Source of the DNA: Winogradskyella psychrotolerans
GTDB lineage: Bacteria; Bacteroidota; Bacteroidia; Flavobacteriales; Flavobacteriaceae
Assembly: GCF_018860545.1 (NCBI RefSeq)
Contig: NZ_JAHKPN010000011.1
Coordinates: 62,001 to 126,000, forward strand
Length of the DNA: 64,000 nt
Direction of reading: 5' to 3'
Below the pieces are notes generated by a model. The model made no database searches. It saw only the letters and a program-made list of their open reading frames with translations, and was not told where the DNA came from. Positions 19,687 to 27,943 of the stretch are shown piece after piece. The translations under genes were made by a program, and so were the position numbers. Every line of letters begins with the position of its first letter. Position 1 is the first letter of the stretch.

Positions 19687-19743
19687 ATGAAAATAAATAC
19701 AAATCATACTTGGTGGTGGAATTTCTCAAACTTACGTTCGTGA
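19687..19743 (+). CDS. trpL: Tryptophan operon leader peptide
   Basis: A complete 18-codon frame reads MKINTNHTWWWNFSNLRS and stops at TGA. Three consecutive TGG codons (19711-19719) make it a tryptophan sensor: ribosomes stall there when charged tRNA-Trp is scarce. It lies between a consensus promoter and a terminator hairpin, directly before trpE. That is the classical arrangement for transcription attenuation. The TGA stop codon (19741-19743) falls inside the segment proposed to form the antiterminator. Because the predicted transcription start is only a few bases upstream, there is little room for a ribosome-binding site. Confidence 0.9.
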   Translation: MKINTNHTWWWNFSNLRS

Positions 19744-19806
19744 ACTAACCCTTGGTATGTAATACTTATATAAAAAAAGGCTTGTCATTCACGACAAGCC
19801 TTTTTT
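19737..19806 (+). promoter_or_regulatory. trp attenuator: antiterminator and terminator
   Basis: Terminator: GGCTTGTC (19779-19786), six-base loop, GACAAGCC (19793-19800), then TTTTTT (19801-19806). Competing structure: TCGTGAA (19738-19744) is perfectly complementary to TTCACGA (19788-19794), which covers the terminator loop and the start of its 3' arm. A ribosome stalled at the Trp codons leaves 19738-19744 free to pair, so trpE is read. A ribosome reaching the stop codon hides it, so transcription ends. Folding was done by eye. Confidence 0.87.
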
Positions 19807-19820
19807 AATTTAACAAAATA

Positions 19821-19835
19821 CTGAAATAAATTCAG
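19821..19835. repeat. Small CTGAA/TTCAG hairpin before trpE
   Basis: CTGAA-ATAAA-TTCAG forms a short hairpin ending six bases before the trpE start codon. The context TACTGAAATAAATTCAGCAC nearly repeats the element at 9942-9961. It may be an interspersed repeat that also affects trpE translation. Confidence 0.45.
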
Positions 19836-19840
19836 CACAA

Positions 19841-21241
19841 ATGAAAACATTTAGTTTAAACACACATTATAAAAAAATACTTGCAGATACTATTACTCCA
19901 GTTAGTATATATCTAAAAATAAGAGATAAATTTCCTAACAGTATTCTCCTAGAAAGTAGTGACTACCATGCCAACGACAACAATTTTTCATATATCTGCT
20001 GTAATCCAATCGCTTCTATAAAAGTTGAAGGAGATATGATTCATCAAACCTATCCGGATGGAAGTTCTAAAAGTAATTTTATAGAAACCGTTGGTGTAGT
20101 TGAAGAAATCCACAAATTCACACAACGTTTTAAAGTAGATTCTAATGACGAATTCAAATTTATAAATAATGGTATTTTTGGATATACCGCTTACGATGCC
20201 GTTAAATATTTTGAAGATGTAGAGATTTCAAAAAAAGATAATTCAGTTAATATTCCTGAAATTTACTATGCCGTCTACCAAAATATAATTGCCATCAATC
20301 ATCAAAAAAGTGAAGCTTATATTTTTGCACATTGTTTCCATAGCGAAAATAACATCGACGACATTCTTCAACTCATTCAAACAAGACAATATGCATCTTA
20401 CGATTTTAAACCCGAAGGAAATATTGAATCCAATTTAACAGATGATGAATACAAACAACATGTAGAATTGGCTAAACAACATTGTGGCAGAGGTGATGTT
20501 TTTCAGTTGGTATTGTCTAAACAATTTTCGCAGCAATTTAGTGGAGATGAATTTAATGTTTACAGAGCCTTAAGAAGTATCAACCCCTCTCCTTACCTCT
20601 TCTACTTTGATTATGGGAATTTTAAAATCTTTGGGAGCTCACCAGAAGCGCAATTAGTAGTGAGCGAAGGAAAAGCCGAAATTCACCCAATTGCAGGTAC
20701 TTTTAAACGAAGCGGTAATGATTTAAAAGACGCGCAACTTGCCGAAGAATTAACAAAAGACGATAAAGAAAATAGCGAGCATGTGATGTTAGTTGACTTA
20801 GCACGAAACGACCTCAGTAGAAACGGAAGTAACGTGACTGTTGAAAATTATAGAGAAGTTCAATTCTTTTCGCACGTTATACATTTAGTGAGTAAAGTTA
20901 CAGGAACAATTCATAAAAACACGGACACCATGCAAGTGGTTGCAGATACATTTCCGGCAGGAACTTTAAGCGGAGCACCAAAACATAAAGCCATGCAATT
21001 GATAGAAAAGTATGAAAAAACCAGTAGAGGATATTATGGTGGAGCGATTGGCTTCATGGATTTTAATGGTAATTTTAACCATGCGATTATGATTCGTACG
21101 TTTTTAAGTCAGAATCATAAATTATTTTGGCAAGCAGGAGCTGGATTAGTGGCAAAGTCAAATCCAGAAAGTGAGTTACAAGAAGTTTACAATAAATTAG
21201 GTGCTTTAACCAAAGCGATAGAACAGGCTGAAAGTATTTAA
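19841..21241 (+). CDS. trpE: Anthranilate synthase component I
   Basis: 466 aa. It converts chorismate to anthranilate with ammonia supplied by TrpG. The tryptophan feedback element LLESS is present near residue 36. The chorismate-binding domain has SPEAQLVVSEGKAEIHPIAGTFKRS, the ENSEHVMLVDLARNDL core, FPAGTLSGAPK and YYGGAIGFMDF. First structural gene of the operon, 35 bp past the attenuator terminator, so its expression depends on readthrough. Two small palindromes separate it from trpG. Confidence 0.97.
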   Translation: MKTFSLNTHYKKILADTITPVSIYLKIRDKFPNSILLESSDYHANDNNFSYICCNPIASIKVEGDMIHQTYPDGSSKSNFIETVGVVEEIHKFTQRFKVDSNDEFKFINNGIFGYTAYDAVKYFEDVEISKKDNSVNIPEIYYAVYQNIIAINHQKSEAYIFAHCFHSENNIDDILQLIQTRQYASYDFKPEGNIESNLTDDEYKQHVELAKQHCGRGDVFQLVLSKQFSQQFSGDEFNVYRALRSINPSPYLFYFDYGNFKIFGSSPEAQLVVSEGKAEIHPIAGTFKRSGNDLKDAQLAEELTKDDKENSEHVMLVDLARNDLSRNGSNVTVENYREVQFFSHVIHLVSKVTGTIHKNTDTMQVVADTFPAGTLSGAPKHKAMQLIEKYEKTSRGYYGGAIGFMDFNGNFNHAIMIRTFLSQNHKLFWQAGAGLVAKSNPESELQEVYNKLGALTKAIEQAESI

Positions 21242-21251
21242 TTAATTTATC

Positions 21252-21321
21252 ATTCCTGCGTAGGCAGGAATCTATTTTAAAGATTGAAGTATAATTAAAA
21301 AGATTCCCATTTGCATGGGAA
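21252..21321. repeat. Two REP-like palindromes between trpE and trpG
   Basis: ATTCCTGC-GTAG-GCAGGAAT (21252-21271) and TTCCCAT-TTGC-ATGGGAA (21304-21321) are perfect hairpins. The second ends eight bases before the trpG start codon. They belong to the same GATTCC...GGAAT family seen at 24241, 24916 and 24963. Confidence 0.75.
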
Positions 21322-21328
21322 CATTAAG

Positions 21329-21901
21329 ATGAAAAAAATATTAGTCATAGATAACTACGATAGTTTCACATACAATCTGGTCCATTATTTAGAAGACTTA
21401 GACTGTGAAGTTACCGTAAAACGAAACGATAAATTGACACTAGATGAAGTTGATGCTTTTGACAAGATCGTATTATCGCCTGGTCCTGGAATTCCTGATG
21501 AAGCAGGTTTACTAAAAGAAATCATAGCAACCTACGCTCCAACAAAAAGTATTTTGGGTGTATGTCTAGGGCAACAAGCGATTGGTGAGGTCTTTGGAGG
21601 TACATTAGAAAACTTAGATAATGTGTATCACGGTGTAGCAACACATGTCACAGTTTCGGTTGATGATGAATCCCTATTTAAAGGTTTAAATAAAACATTT
21701 GAAGTGGGTAGATATCACTCTTGGGTTGTCAACGCCAATTTACCAGATAGTTTAGAAGCTACCTCATTTGATGAAAACGGACAAATTATGTCACTAAGAC
21801 ATAAGCTTTATGATGTTAAAGGTGTGCAATACCATCCGGAATCTGTTTTAACTCCTGATGGGAAAAAGATTTTAAAGAATTGGGTGAACAGTAAGAAGTG
21901 A
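21329..21901 (+). CDS. trpG: Anthranilate synthase component II (glutamine amidotransferase)
   Basis: 190 aa, class I glutamine amidotransferase. It has SPGPGIPDEAG, the nucleophile C79 in GVCLGQQ, HSWVV and the catalytic QYHPES near the C-terminus. It releases ammonia from glutamine for TrpE. I start it at the ATG giving MKKILVIDNYDSF, the usual beginning of this family. A TTG start at 21311 would translate the palindromic repeat. It is separated from trpD by 379 bp without a gene. Confidence 0.95.
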   Translation: MKKILVIDNYDSFTYNLVHYLEDLDCEVTVKRNDKLTLDEVDAFDKIVLSPGPGIPDEAGLLKEIIATYAPTKSILGVCLGQQAIGEVFGGTLENLDNVYHGVATHVTVSVDDESLFKGLNKTFEVGRYHSWVVNANLPDSLEATSFDENGQIMSLRHKLYDVKGVQYHPESVLTPDGKKILKNWVNSKK

Positions 21902-22280
21902 GAAAAAATTAAAATATAATTTGGGAAGAAACAAAAATCAGTAAAAATTAATGTCCCAAATTCCGACATCGTCGGAAACATCAAAATTAAGAAATAATGA
22001 GCGAAAGAACGAAGATGCGAGGCACAGCCTCAAGCACGAAGTTCTGAAAGTGAATGATACTTTAGCAAATGCATTGCATTCACGAATTCCTTATTAAAAA
22101 AATACGAATCAATGAGTAATTGCTTATTTTGATTGTGATTTTTGGTTCGTTTATTCGATGATGTTATTTTATGGAGCTCATGATGTGCTTCGGAATTGCA
22201 TCAAGGCAAATGAACAAAGAAAAAATATAATTTAGAAGAAAGTAATTAAAACCAGATTCCCACTGTAGTGGCAAGTAAAC
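21902..22280 (+). other. Gene-free spacer between trpG and trpD
   Basis: Within an otherwise compact operon this 379-bp spacer holds no open frame of note; the longest ATG frame near 21996 gives 16 codons. It contains a perfect hairpin TTCCGAC-ATC-GTCGGAA (21961-21977) and a long imperfect inverted repeat whose arms are TTTGGTTCGTTT and AAATGAACAAAG. It ends with a small hairpin CCAC-TGTA-GTGG (22260-22271) at the trpD start. It looks like an assembly of decayed interspersed repeats. Confidence 0.6.
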
Positions 22281-23276
22281 ATGAAACAACTACTAAACAG
22301 ACTCATTAACCAAGAAAGCATCTCAAGTGAAGAAGCAAAAAACGTCTTGGTTAATATATCCGAAGGACAATACAACCAAAGTCAAATCGCTTCTTTTTTA
22401 ACGGTTTATATGATGCGCAGTATCACTACTGAGGAACTTAGAGGATTTAGAGATGCCCTTTTAGAATTATGTATTCCAGTAAATTTAGAAGGATACAATA
22501 CCATCGATTTATGTGGAACCGGAGGTGATGGCAAAGACACTTTTAATATTTCAACATTGTCATCATTTGTTACGGCAGGTGCCGGAGTTCAAGTTACAAA
22601 GCACGGGAATTACGGTGTGTCATCGGCTTGTGGTTCGTCTAACGTTATGGAAAGCTTAGGTATAAAGTTTACTAATGACATTGACTTTTTAAAACGAAGT
22701 ATAGATGAAGCCGGCATTTGCGTTTTACACGCTCCACTATTTCATCCTGCCATGAAAAATGTGGCTCCAATCCGAAAAGCATTGGGGGTAAAAACCTTTT
22801 TCAATATGTTAGGGCCTATGGTTAATCCTGCATTTCCTAAAAACCAAATGGTTGGTGTTTTCAATCTTGAATTACTACGTCTCTACAGTTATTTGTATCA
22901 AGGCTCTGATAAAAATTATGCCATTGTTCATGCTTTAGATGGCTATGATGAAATTTCATTAACAGGGAAAACTAAGGTGATTTCTAATGCTTCAGAAACC
23001 TTATTTGAACCAAACGAATTAGGCGTCAACCAAATTGAACAATCAGAGATTTTTGGTGGAAACACCGTAAAGGAGGCAGCAAAATTATTCATTAAAATTA
23101 TTGAAGGCAATGGTACTGAAGCTCAGAACAATGTTGTATTTGCAAATGCAGGGTTGGCCATTGCCACAGCACAGCAAATTTCCCACAAAGAAGGATTTGA
23201 ACTAGCGAAAGAATCCCTTATGAGTGGAAAAGCAAAGCTAACTTTAGATAAGTTGATAGCGTTAAGCAATACATAA
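22281..23276 (+). CDS. trpD: Anthranilate phosphoribosyltransferase
   Basis: 331 aa. It transfers phosphoribose from PRPP to anthranilate. The PRPP-binding loop GTGGDGKDTFNIST and the KHGNYGVSSACGSSNVMESLG stretch are intact, as are the HPAMKNVAPIRKALGVKTFFN and LGPMVNP segments. Length is normal for the family. The ATG at 22281 follows a small hairpin of the operon's palindrome family. It is followed 72 bp later by trpC. Confidence 0.97.
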   Translation: MKQLLNRLINQESISSEEAKNVLVNISEGQYNQSQIASFLTVYMMRSITTEELRGFRDALLELCIPVNLEGYNTIDLCGTGGDGKDTFNISTLSSFVTAGAGVQVTKHGNYGVSSACGSSNVMESLGIKFTNDIDFLKRSIDEAGICVLHAPLFHPAMKNVAPIRKALGVKTFFNMLGPMVNPAFPKNQMVGVFNLELLRLYSYLYQGSDKNYAIVHALDGYDEISLTGKTKVISNASETLFEPNELGVNQIEQSEIFGGNTVKEAAKLFIKIIEGNGTEAQNNVVFANAGLAIATAQQISHKEGFELAKESLMSGKAKLTLDKLIALSNT

Positions 23277-23348
23277 ATTGGCCGTGTTAAGTATACAGGC
23301 TAATTACTGTGAACTAAACACTAAATACCGAACATTGAATACGAAATT

Positions 23349-24137
23349 ATGAACATTTTAGACAAAATAGTAATAGATAAACGCAAGGAAGTTAATCTAA
23401 AAAAAGAATTAATTCCAATTCAAGCGTATGAGCAACTGCCTTATTTCGGAAGGAAAACAAACTCATTATCAAAAAAATTAAGAGCAAGTCAGACTGGTAT
23501 AATTGCAGAATTCAAACGCAAATCTCCATCTAAATCTATTATTAATGATACAGCTTTAGTTGATGATGTCGCTATGGGTTATGAAAGTGCCGGTGTATGT
23601 GGCATGTCGATTTTAACTGATGAAATTTATTTTGGCGGTTCTATGGACGATTTAATGACTGCTAGAGAACACTGCGAATTGCCATTACTTAGAAAAGAAT
23701 TTATTATTGACGAGTATCAAATTATAGAAGCCAAAGCTATTGGAGCAGATGCTATTTTACTCATTGCAGCCATTTTAACAAAAGCCGAAATTAAGCAGTT
23801 TTCAGAAGTGGCCAAAAGCCTAAATTTAGATGTATTATTAGAAGTTCATAATGAAGAAGAATTACACAAATCCATCATGCCTTCTTTAGATATGCTAGGT
23901 GTAAATAATAGAAATTTGAAAACTTTTGAAGTCAGTTTAGAAATTTCAAAACAACTAAGTGCATTAATTCCTGATGACTTCGTAAAAGTATCGGAAAGCG
24001 GTATCAGTTCCGTTGAAGCCATAAAAGAATTACAACCTTATGGATTTAAAGGATTCTTAATTGGAGAGAACTTTATGAAAACGGATCATCCTGGAGCAAG
24101 TGCAACTCAATTTATAAAGGACCTAGCAGGTTTATAA
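23349..24137 (+). CDS. trpC: Indole-3-glycerol phosphate synthase
   Basis: 262 aa TIM barrel. EFKRKSPSKS contains the catalytic lysine, SILTDEIYFGGS and LLRKEFIIDEYQI hold further active-site residues, and LLEVHNEEEL, GVNNRNLKTF and VSESGISS complete the pattern. It closes the indole ring from CdRP. It is not fused to TrpF. The stop codon lies inside an imperfect palindrome (24120-24150) followed by a spacer with two more repeat elements. Confidence 0.97.
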   Translation: MNILDKIVIDKRKEVNLKKELIPIQAYEQLPYFGRKTNSLSKKLRASQTGIIAEFKRKSPSKSIINDTALVDDVAMGYESAGVCGMSILTDEIYFGGSMDDLMTAREHCELPLLRKEFIIDEYQIIEAKAIGADAILLIAAILTKAEIKQFSEVAKSLNLDVLLEVHNEEELHKSIMPSLDMLGVNNRNLKTFEVSLEISKQLSALIPDDFVKVSESGISSVEAIKELQPYGFKGFLIGENFMKTDHPGASATQFIKDLAGL

Positions 24138-24260
24138 AACCTAGCAGGTCTAAAATTAAAAAAAGGAACGAATTAAATTTAACATTACGTCAAGTGATTT
24201 TTGACGCATGAAAAAAATTGTATCGAGAAGAAATGAATAGATTCCTGCCTTCGCAGGAAT
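24120..24260. repeat. Palindromic repeats between trpC and trpF
   Basis: 24120-24150 is an imperfect palindrome built from two direct copies of ACCTAGCAGGT and overlapping the trpC stop codon. 24241-24260 is a perfect hairpin ATTCCTGC-CTTC-GCAGGAAT. A third, decayed copy begins at 24286 (ATTCCCGCTTTCACTGAAAT), where the right arm no longer pairs. Confidence 0.7.
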
Positions 24261-24307
24261 GACAAAAATTAAAAAGCGTGATGAGATTCCCGCTTTCACT
24301 GAAATAT

Positions 24308-24928
24308 ATGAAACTAAAAATCTGCGGAATGAAATTTAAAGACAATATAGAAGCTGTTGCAAGCCTGCAACCCGACTTTTTAGGCTTTATATTTTACGAT
24401 AAATCTGCTCGAAATTTTGATTCAATAATTCCAGATATTCCAACATCGATTAAAAAAGTTGGTGTCTTTGTAGATGAAACACTAGAAACTGTAAAAGAGA
24501 AAATAGAAAAATATAATTTACAAGCCGTTCAACTTCATGGACAAGAATCTCCTGAGTTTTGTGCAGCTATAGACCATGTTGAAGTCATCAAAGTATTTAG
24601 TATTAAAGATGAATTTAATTTTGAGGTGCTTCAACCTTATGAAGCCGTTTGTGACTACTTTTTGTTTGATACTAAAGGAAAACTACCAGGAGGCAATGGT
24701 TTCACCTTCAATTGGAATGTTTTAAAAAACTATCCATCAACCAAACCTTATTTTTTAAGTGGAGGCATCGGGTTGTATGAAATTGAAAAAATTAAAGAAT
24801 TTAAAGAAAGTCCAGCCTCAAACTATTGTTACGCCATTGATGTGAATAGTAAATTTGAAATTGAACCTGGATTGAAGAATATTGAAAAGTTAAAAAAGTT
24901 TATAACGCAGCTGTCATTCCGCACGTGA
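24308..24928 (+). CDS. trpF: Phosphoribosylanthranilate isomerase
   Basis: 206 aa TIM barrel. MKLKICGMKF carries the catalytic cysteine near the N-terminus, with PDFLGFIFYDKSAR, VGVFVD, VQLHGQESPEFC and FLSGGI. It isomerises PRA to CdRP. I use ATG 24308, ten codons inside a longer frame from 24278 that would translate a decayed repeat. The last residues (SFRT) and the stop are encoded by another copy of the palindromic repeat (24916-24936), so the repeat seems to have replaced or extended the original 3' end. Confidence 0.95.
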   Translation: MKLKICGMKFKDNIEAVASLQPDFLGFIFYDKSARNFDSIIPDIPTSIKKVGVFVDETLETVKEKIEKYNLQAVQLHGQESPEFCAAIDHVEVIKVFSIKDEFNFEVLQPYEAVCDYFLFDTKGKLPGGNGFTFNWNVLKNYPSTKPYFLSGGIGLYEIEKIKEFKESPASNYCYAIDVNSKFEIEPGLKNIEKLKKFITQLSFRT

Positions 24929-24982
24929 TGCGGAATCCACAATAAAAATCAAAAAATAATAGATTCCTACCTTCGCAGGAAT
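24916..24982. repeat. Two palindromic repeats at the trpF-trpB junction
   Basis: ATTCCGCA-CGTGA-TGCGGAAT (24916-24936) overlaps the end of trpF including its TGA. ATTCCTAC-CTTC-GCAGGAAT (24963-24982) ends 11 bases before the trpB ATG and is followed by GACAAAG, as in the copy at 24241. Confidence 0.75.
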
Positions 24983-24993
24983 GACAAAGGATT

Positions 24994-26181
24994 ATGAAAA
25001 ACACATACAACATCAACAACAAAGGCTATTACGGAGAATTCGGTGGAGCATATATCCCCGAAATGCTCTATCCAAACGTAGAAGAATTACGCCAAAACTA
25101 TCTGAAGGTAATGGCAGAACCTTCATTTCAAGACGAGTTCAATCAACTTTTAAAAGATTATGTTGGTCGTCCTTCGCCACTCTATTTTGCCAAACGTCTT
25201 TCGGAAAAATATAATACCAAAGTGTATTTAAAACGAGAAGACCTCAACCATACAGGGGCTCACAAAATCAATAATACCATTGGTCAAATTTTAATGGCAC
25301 AACGTTTGGGTAAAAAACGGATTATTGCGGAAACAGGAGCTGGTCAACATGGTGTCGCAACCGCAACCGTTTGTGCTTTAACAGGTATTGAATGTGTGGT
25401 TTACATGGGCGAAATTGATATTGCACGTCAAGCTCCAAATGTCGCCCGAATGAAAATGTTAGGAGCTAAAGTGGTTCCTGCATTATCTGGAAGTCGTACG
25501 CTAAAAGACGCCACTAATGAAGCCATTCGCGATTGGATTAATAATCCTGTGGATACGCACTATATTATTGGTTCTGCTATTGGACCACATCCTTATCCGG
25601 ACATGGTGACCCAATTTCAATCTGTTATTTCCGAAGAAATAAAATGGCAATTACATGAAAAGGAAGGTAGAGAAAACCCAGATTATGTCGTGGCTTGTAT
25701 TGGTGGCGGTAGTAATGCTGCAGGAACGTATCATCACTTTCTAGATAATGAAGAGGTTGGTATTATCGCTGTAGAAGCAGCTGGAAAAGGCATTCATTCT
25801 GGGGAAAGTGCTGCGACCTCTGTATTAGGAAAGGAAGGGATTATTCATGGGTGTAAAACCTTATTGATGCAAACTAATGATGGACAAATCACAGAACCTT
25901 ATTCTATTTCAGCAGGATTAGATTATCCTGGTGTTGGTCCTCTACATTCACATTTATATAAAACTGGTCGTGGTGAATTTTATTCAGCTACAGACGACGA
26001 AGCCATGACTTCTGGTTTGGAATTAACGAAGCTTGAAGGAATTATTCCGGCTATTGAAAGTTCTCATGCTTTGGCCATTTTTAAACATAAAACCTTTAAA
26101 CCTGAAGATGTGGTAGTGATTAGTTTATCTGGTCGTGGAGACAAGGATTTACAGAATTATATTGATTATTTTAAGTTGTAA
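24994..26181 (+). CDS. trpB: Tryptophan synthase beta subunit
   Basis: 395 aa, PLP enzyme that condenses indole with serine. The PLP lysine is in HTGAHKINN, the active-site glutamate in AETGAGQHG, and the phosphate loop is [17 protein letters not shown]-like N-terminus ([11 protein letters not shown]) and the COMM-region residues look normal, so it appears to be a standard TrpB1. Normally the alpha-subunit gene follows. Here the next gene is an FtsE-like ATPase, so trpA must lie elsewhere. Confidence 0.97.
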   Translation: MKNTYNINNKGYYGEFGGAYIPEMLYPNVEELRQNYLKVMAEPSFQDEFNQLLKDYVGRPSPLYFAKRLSEKYNTKVYLKREDLNHTGAHKINNTIGQILMAQRLGKKRIIAETGAGQHGVATATVCALTGIECVVYMGEIDIARQAPNVARMKMLGAKVVPALSGSRTLKDATNEAIRDWINNPVDTHYIIGSAIGPHPYPDMVTQFQSVISEEIKWQLHEKEGRENPDYVVACIGGGSNAAGTYHHFLDNEEVGIIAVEAAGKGIHSGESAATSVLGKEGIIHGCKTLLMQTNDGQITEPYSISAGLDYPGVGPLHSHLYKTGRGEFYSATDDEAMTSGLELTKLEGIIPAIESSHALAIFKHKTFKPEDVVVISLSGRGDKDLQNYIDYFKL

Positions 26182-26311
26182 CTGACTAAAACTTGAAATC
26201 GAATTTGAAGCTTCAAAATGAAATATTAACAATCGGAATTTAGGATTTAGTTTTTGGAATTTGGTTTATTAGCAATACATTTACAATTACCAAATTATTT
26301 ATAACAATAAT

Positions 26312-26995
26312 ATGTCTGAAACGGTTTTAGAACTTAGAGATGCTACGATTTACCAAGGTGATAGTATGGTGCTGTCTAAGGTGAATTTTGAAATGAAAAA
26401 AGGAGATTTTGTCTATCTTATTGGCAAAACAGGAAGTGGGAAAAGTAGTTTCATGAAAACGCTTTATGGTGATTTACAATTAACCGAAGGCGAAGGTTCT
26501 GTTGTTGATTTCAATTTAAAAACCATGAAAGAGAAAGACATTCCATTTTTAAGACGAAAATTGGGTATTGTTTTTCAAGATTTTAAATTATTACCAGACC
26601 GTACGATTATCGGAAATTTAGAATTTGTATTAAAAGCGACTGGTTGGAAAGAAAAAGACCGCATTAAAGATCGCATTGATGTTGTTTTAGACAAAGTAGC
26701 CATGAAAACCAAAGGCTTTAAATATCCACACGAGTTATCTGGTGGAGAACAACAGCGTATTGCTATAGCACGTGCTTTATTAAATGATCCTGAATTGATT
26801 TTAGCAGATGAACCTACCGGAAATTTAGATCCTCAAACCAGTATTGAAGTTATGGAAGTGCTTCAAGACATCAATAAAAACGGAAATACCATTTTAATGG
26901 CCACTCATGATTATGCTTTGCTTTTAAAATACCCAAGTAAAACACTGAAGTGCGACGAAAATAAAGTCTTCGAAGTGGTACAGCGTAAGAGCTAA
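26312..26995 (+). CDS. ftsE: FtsE-like cell-division ABC ATPase
   Basis: 227 aa. Walker [10 protein letters not shown] (38-46), [11 protein letters not shown] after the Q-loop, signature [14 protein letters not shown] and Walker [17 protein letters not shown]. The [15 protein letters not shown] stretch is characteristic of FtsE rather than of MacB-type ATPases. FtsE with FtsX controls septal peptidoglycan hydrolysis at the inner membrane. No ftsX is adjacent. The gene stands 130 bp after trpB and 51 bp before the first glycosyltransferase. Confidence 0.88.
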   Translation: MSETVLELRDATIYQGDSMVLSKVNFEMKKGDFVYLIGKTGSGKSSFMKTLYGDLQLTEGEGSVVDFNLKTMKEKDIPFLRRKLGIVFQDFKLLPDRTIIGNLEFVLKATGWKEKDRIKDRIDVVLDKVAMKTKGFKYPHELSGGEQQRIAIARALLNDPELILADEPTGNLDPQTSIEVMEVLQDINKNGNTILMATHDYALLLKYPSKTLKCDENKVFEVVQRKS

Positions 26996-27046
26996 AGCAC
27001 TCGAATGTAAAGCACCAAATTACATTTAGTAACCCTTGTCAAATCT

Positions 27047-27943
27047 ATGATTTCTGTTTTAATTCCTGTTTATAATTATAATATTTCAGACTTAGTTTCC
27101 GAATTACATAAGCAGTTAATAGCATCGGACATTTCATTTGAAATATTGTGTTACGATGACTGCTCTAATAATGTAAAACTGCAGGATGGTAATACAAATA
27201 TAAATTCACTCTCGCATAGTAAATATGCTATAATGCCAAAGAATGTTGGTCGTAGTTCTATTAGAAATAAGTTGGCCAAAAATGCAAAATACGACTGGTG
27301 TTTATTTCTAGATGCAGACGTTATTCCTAAAAATAGCAACTTTATTAGTACGTATATTGATGCCATTACAGAAAAATCTCAGATTATTTATGGTGGCATT
27401 TTATACCAAGAAAAACGCGTGGATGATTCGCGAATACTACGATGGATCTATGGCAATAAAAGAGAGGCTTTATCGGCTGAAGAACGAAACAAAAACACGT
27501 ATTTAAGTTTTTTAACTCTTAATTTCTTAATACATAAAACTATTTTTGACACCGTCCGATTTAATGAAGCCATTCCTAACTTGCGGCATGAAGACACTTT
27601 GTTTTCATATGATTTAAAACAAGAGAACATCACAATAGAACATATAGAAAACCCCGTATACCATCTTGGTTTAGATGACAGCGAAACCTTTTTAAAAAAA
27701 TCTTTAGACTCGGTTGGGGCCATCGACTTATTTATTAAGCAAGATTTATTACCGGCTAATTACACCCGAATCACTAAGTTGTACTCTAAAATTAAAAATA
27801 AAAGAATTTCAAAGTTACTCGCTTTTCTGTATCGTAAATTTGAAAATGTTTTTAGGAAGAATTTATTAGGTAAAGCCCCTTCACTTTTTATTTTTGACCT
27901 ATACAGATTAAGTTATTATTGCGCTTTAAATTCAAAAAAGTAA
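27047..27943 (+). CDS. Glycosyltransferase family 2
   Basis: 298 aa. The GT-A fold N-terminus SVLIPVYNYNISDLV is followed by CYDDCSNN and a DxD-type metal site in FLDADVIP. A late LRHEDTLFSYDL segment probably forms the acceptor site. There are no obvious membrane helices. It is directly followed (0 bp) by a second GT2 gene, so both likely act on the same surface glycan. Donor and acceptor sugars cannot be read from the sequence. Confidence 0.88.
   Translation: MISVLIPVYNYNISDLVSELHKQLIASDISFEILCYDDCSNNVKLQDGNTNINSLSHSKYAIMPKNVGRSSIRNKLAKNAKYDWCLFLDADVIPKNSNFISTYIDAITEKSQIIYGGILYQEKRVDDSRILRWIYGNKREALSAEERNKNTYLSFLTLNFLIHKTIFDTVRFNEAIPNLRHEDTLFSYDLKQENITIEHIENPVYHLGLDDSETFLKKSLDSVGAIDLFIKQDLLPANYTRITKLYSKIKNKRISKLLAFLYRKFENVFRKNLLGKAPSLFIFDLYRLSYYCALNSKK

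Noticed and set aside
22000-22260. Decayed insertion sequence between trpG and trpD
   Set aside because: No transposase frame or clear terminal repeats with target duplication are visible, so I describe it only as repeat-derived spacer.
24981-25214. Alternative frame over the trpB start
   Set aside because: It starts inside a palindromic repeat, has a basic low-complexity translation and overlaps the clear TrpB frame.
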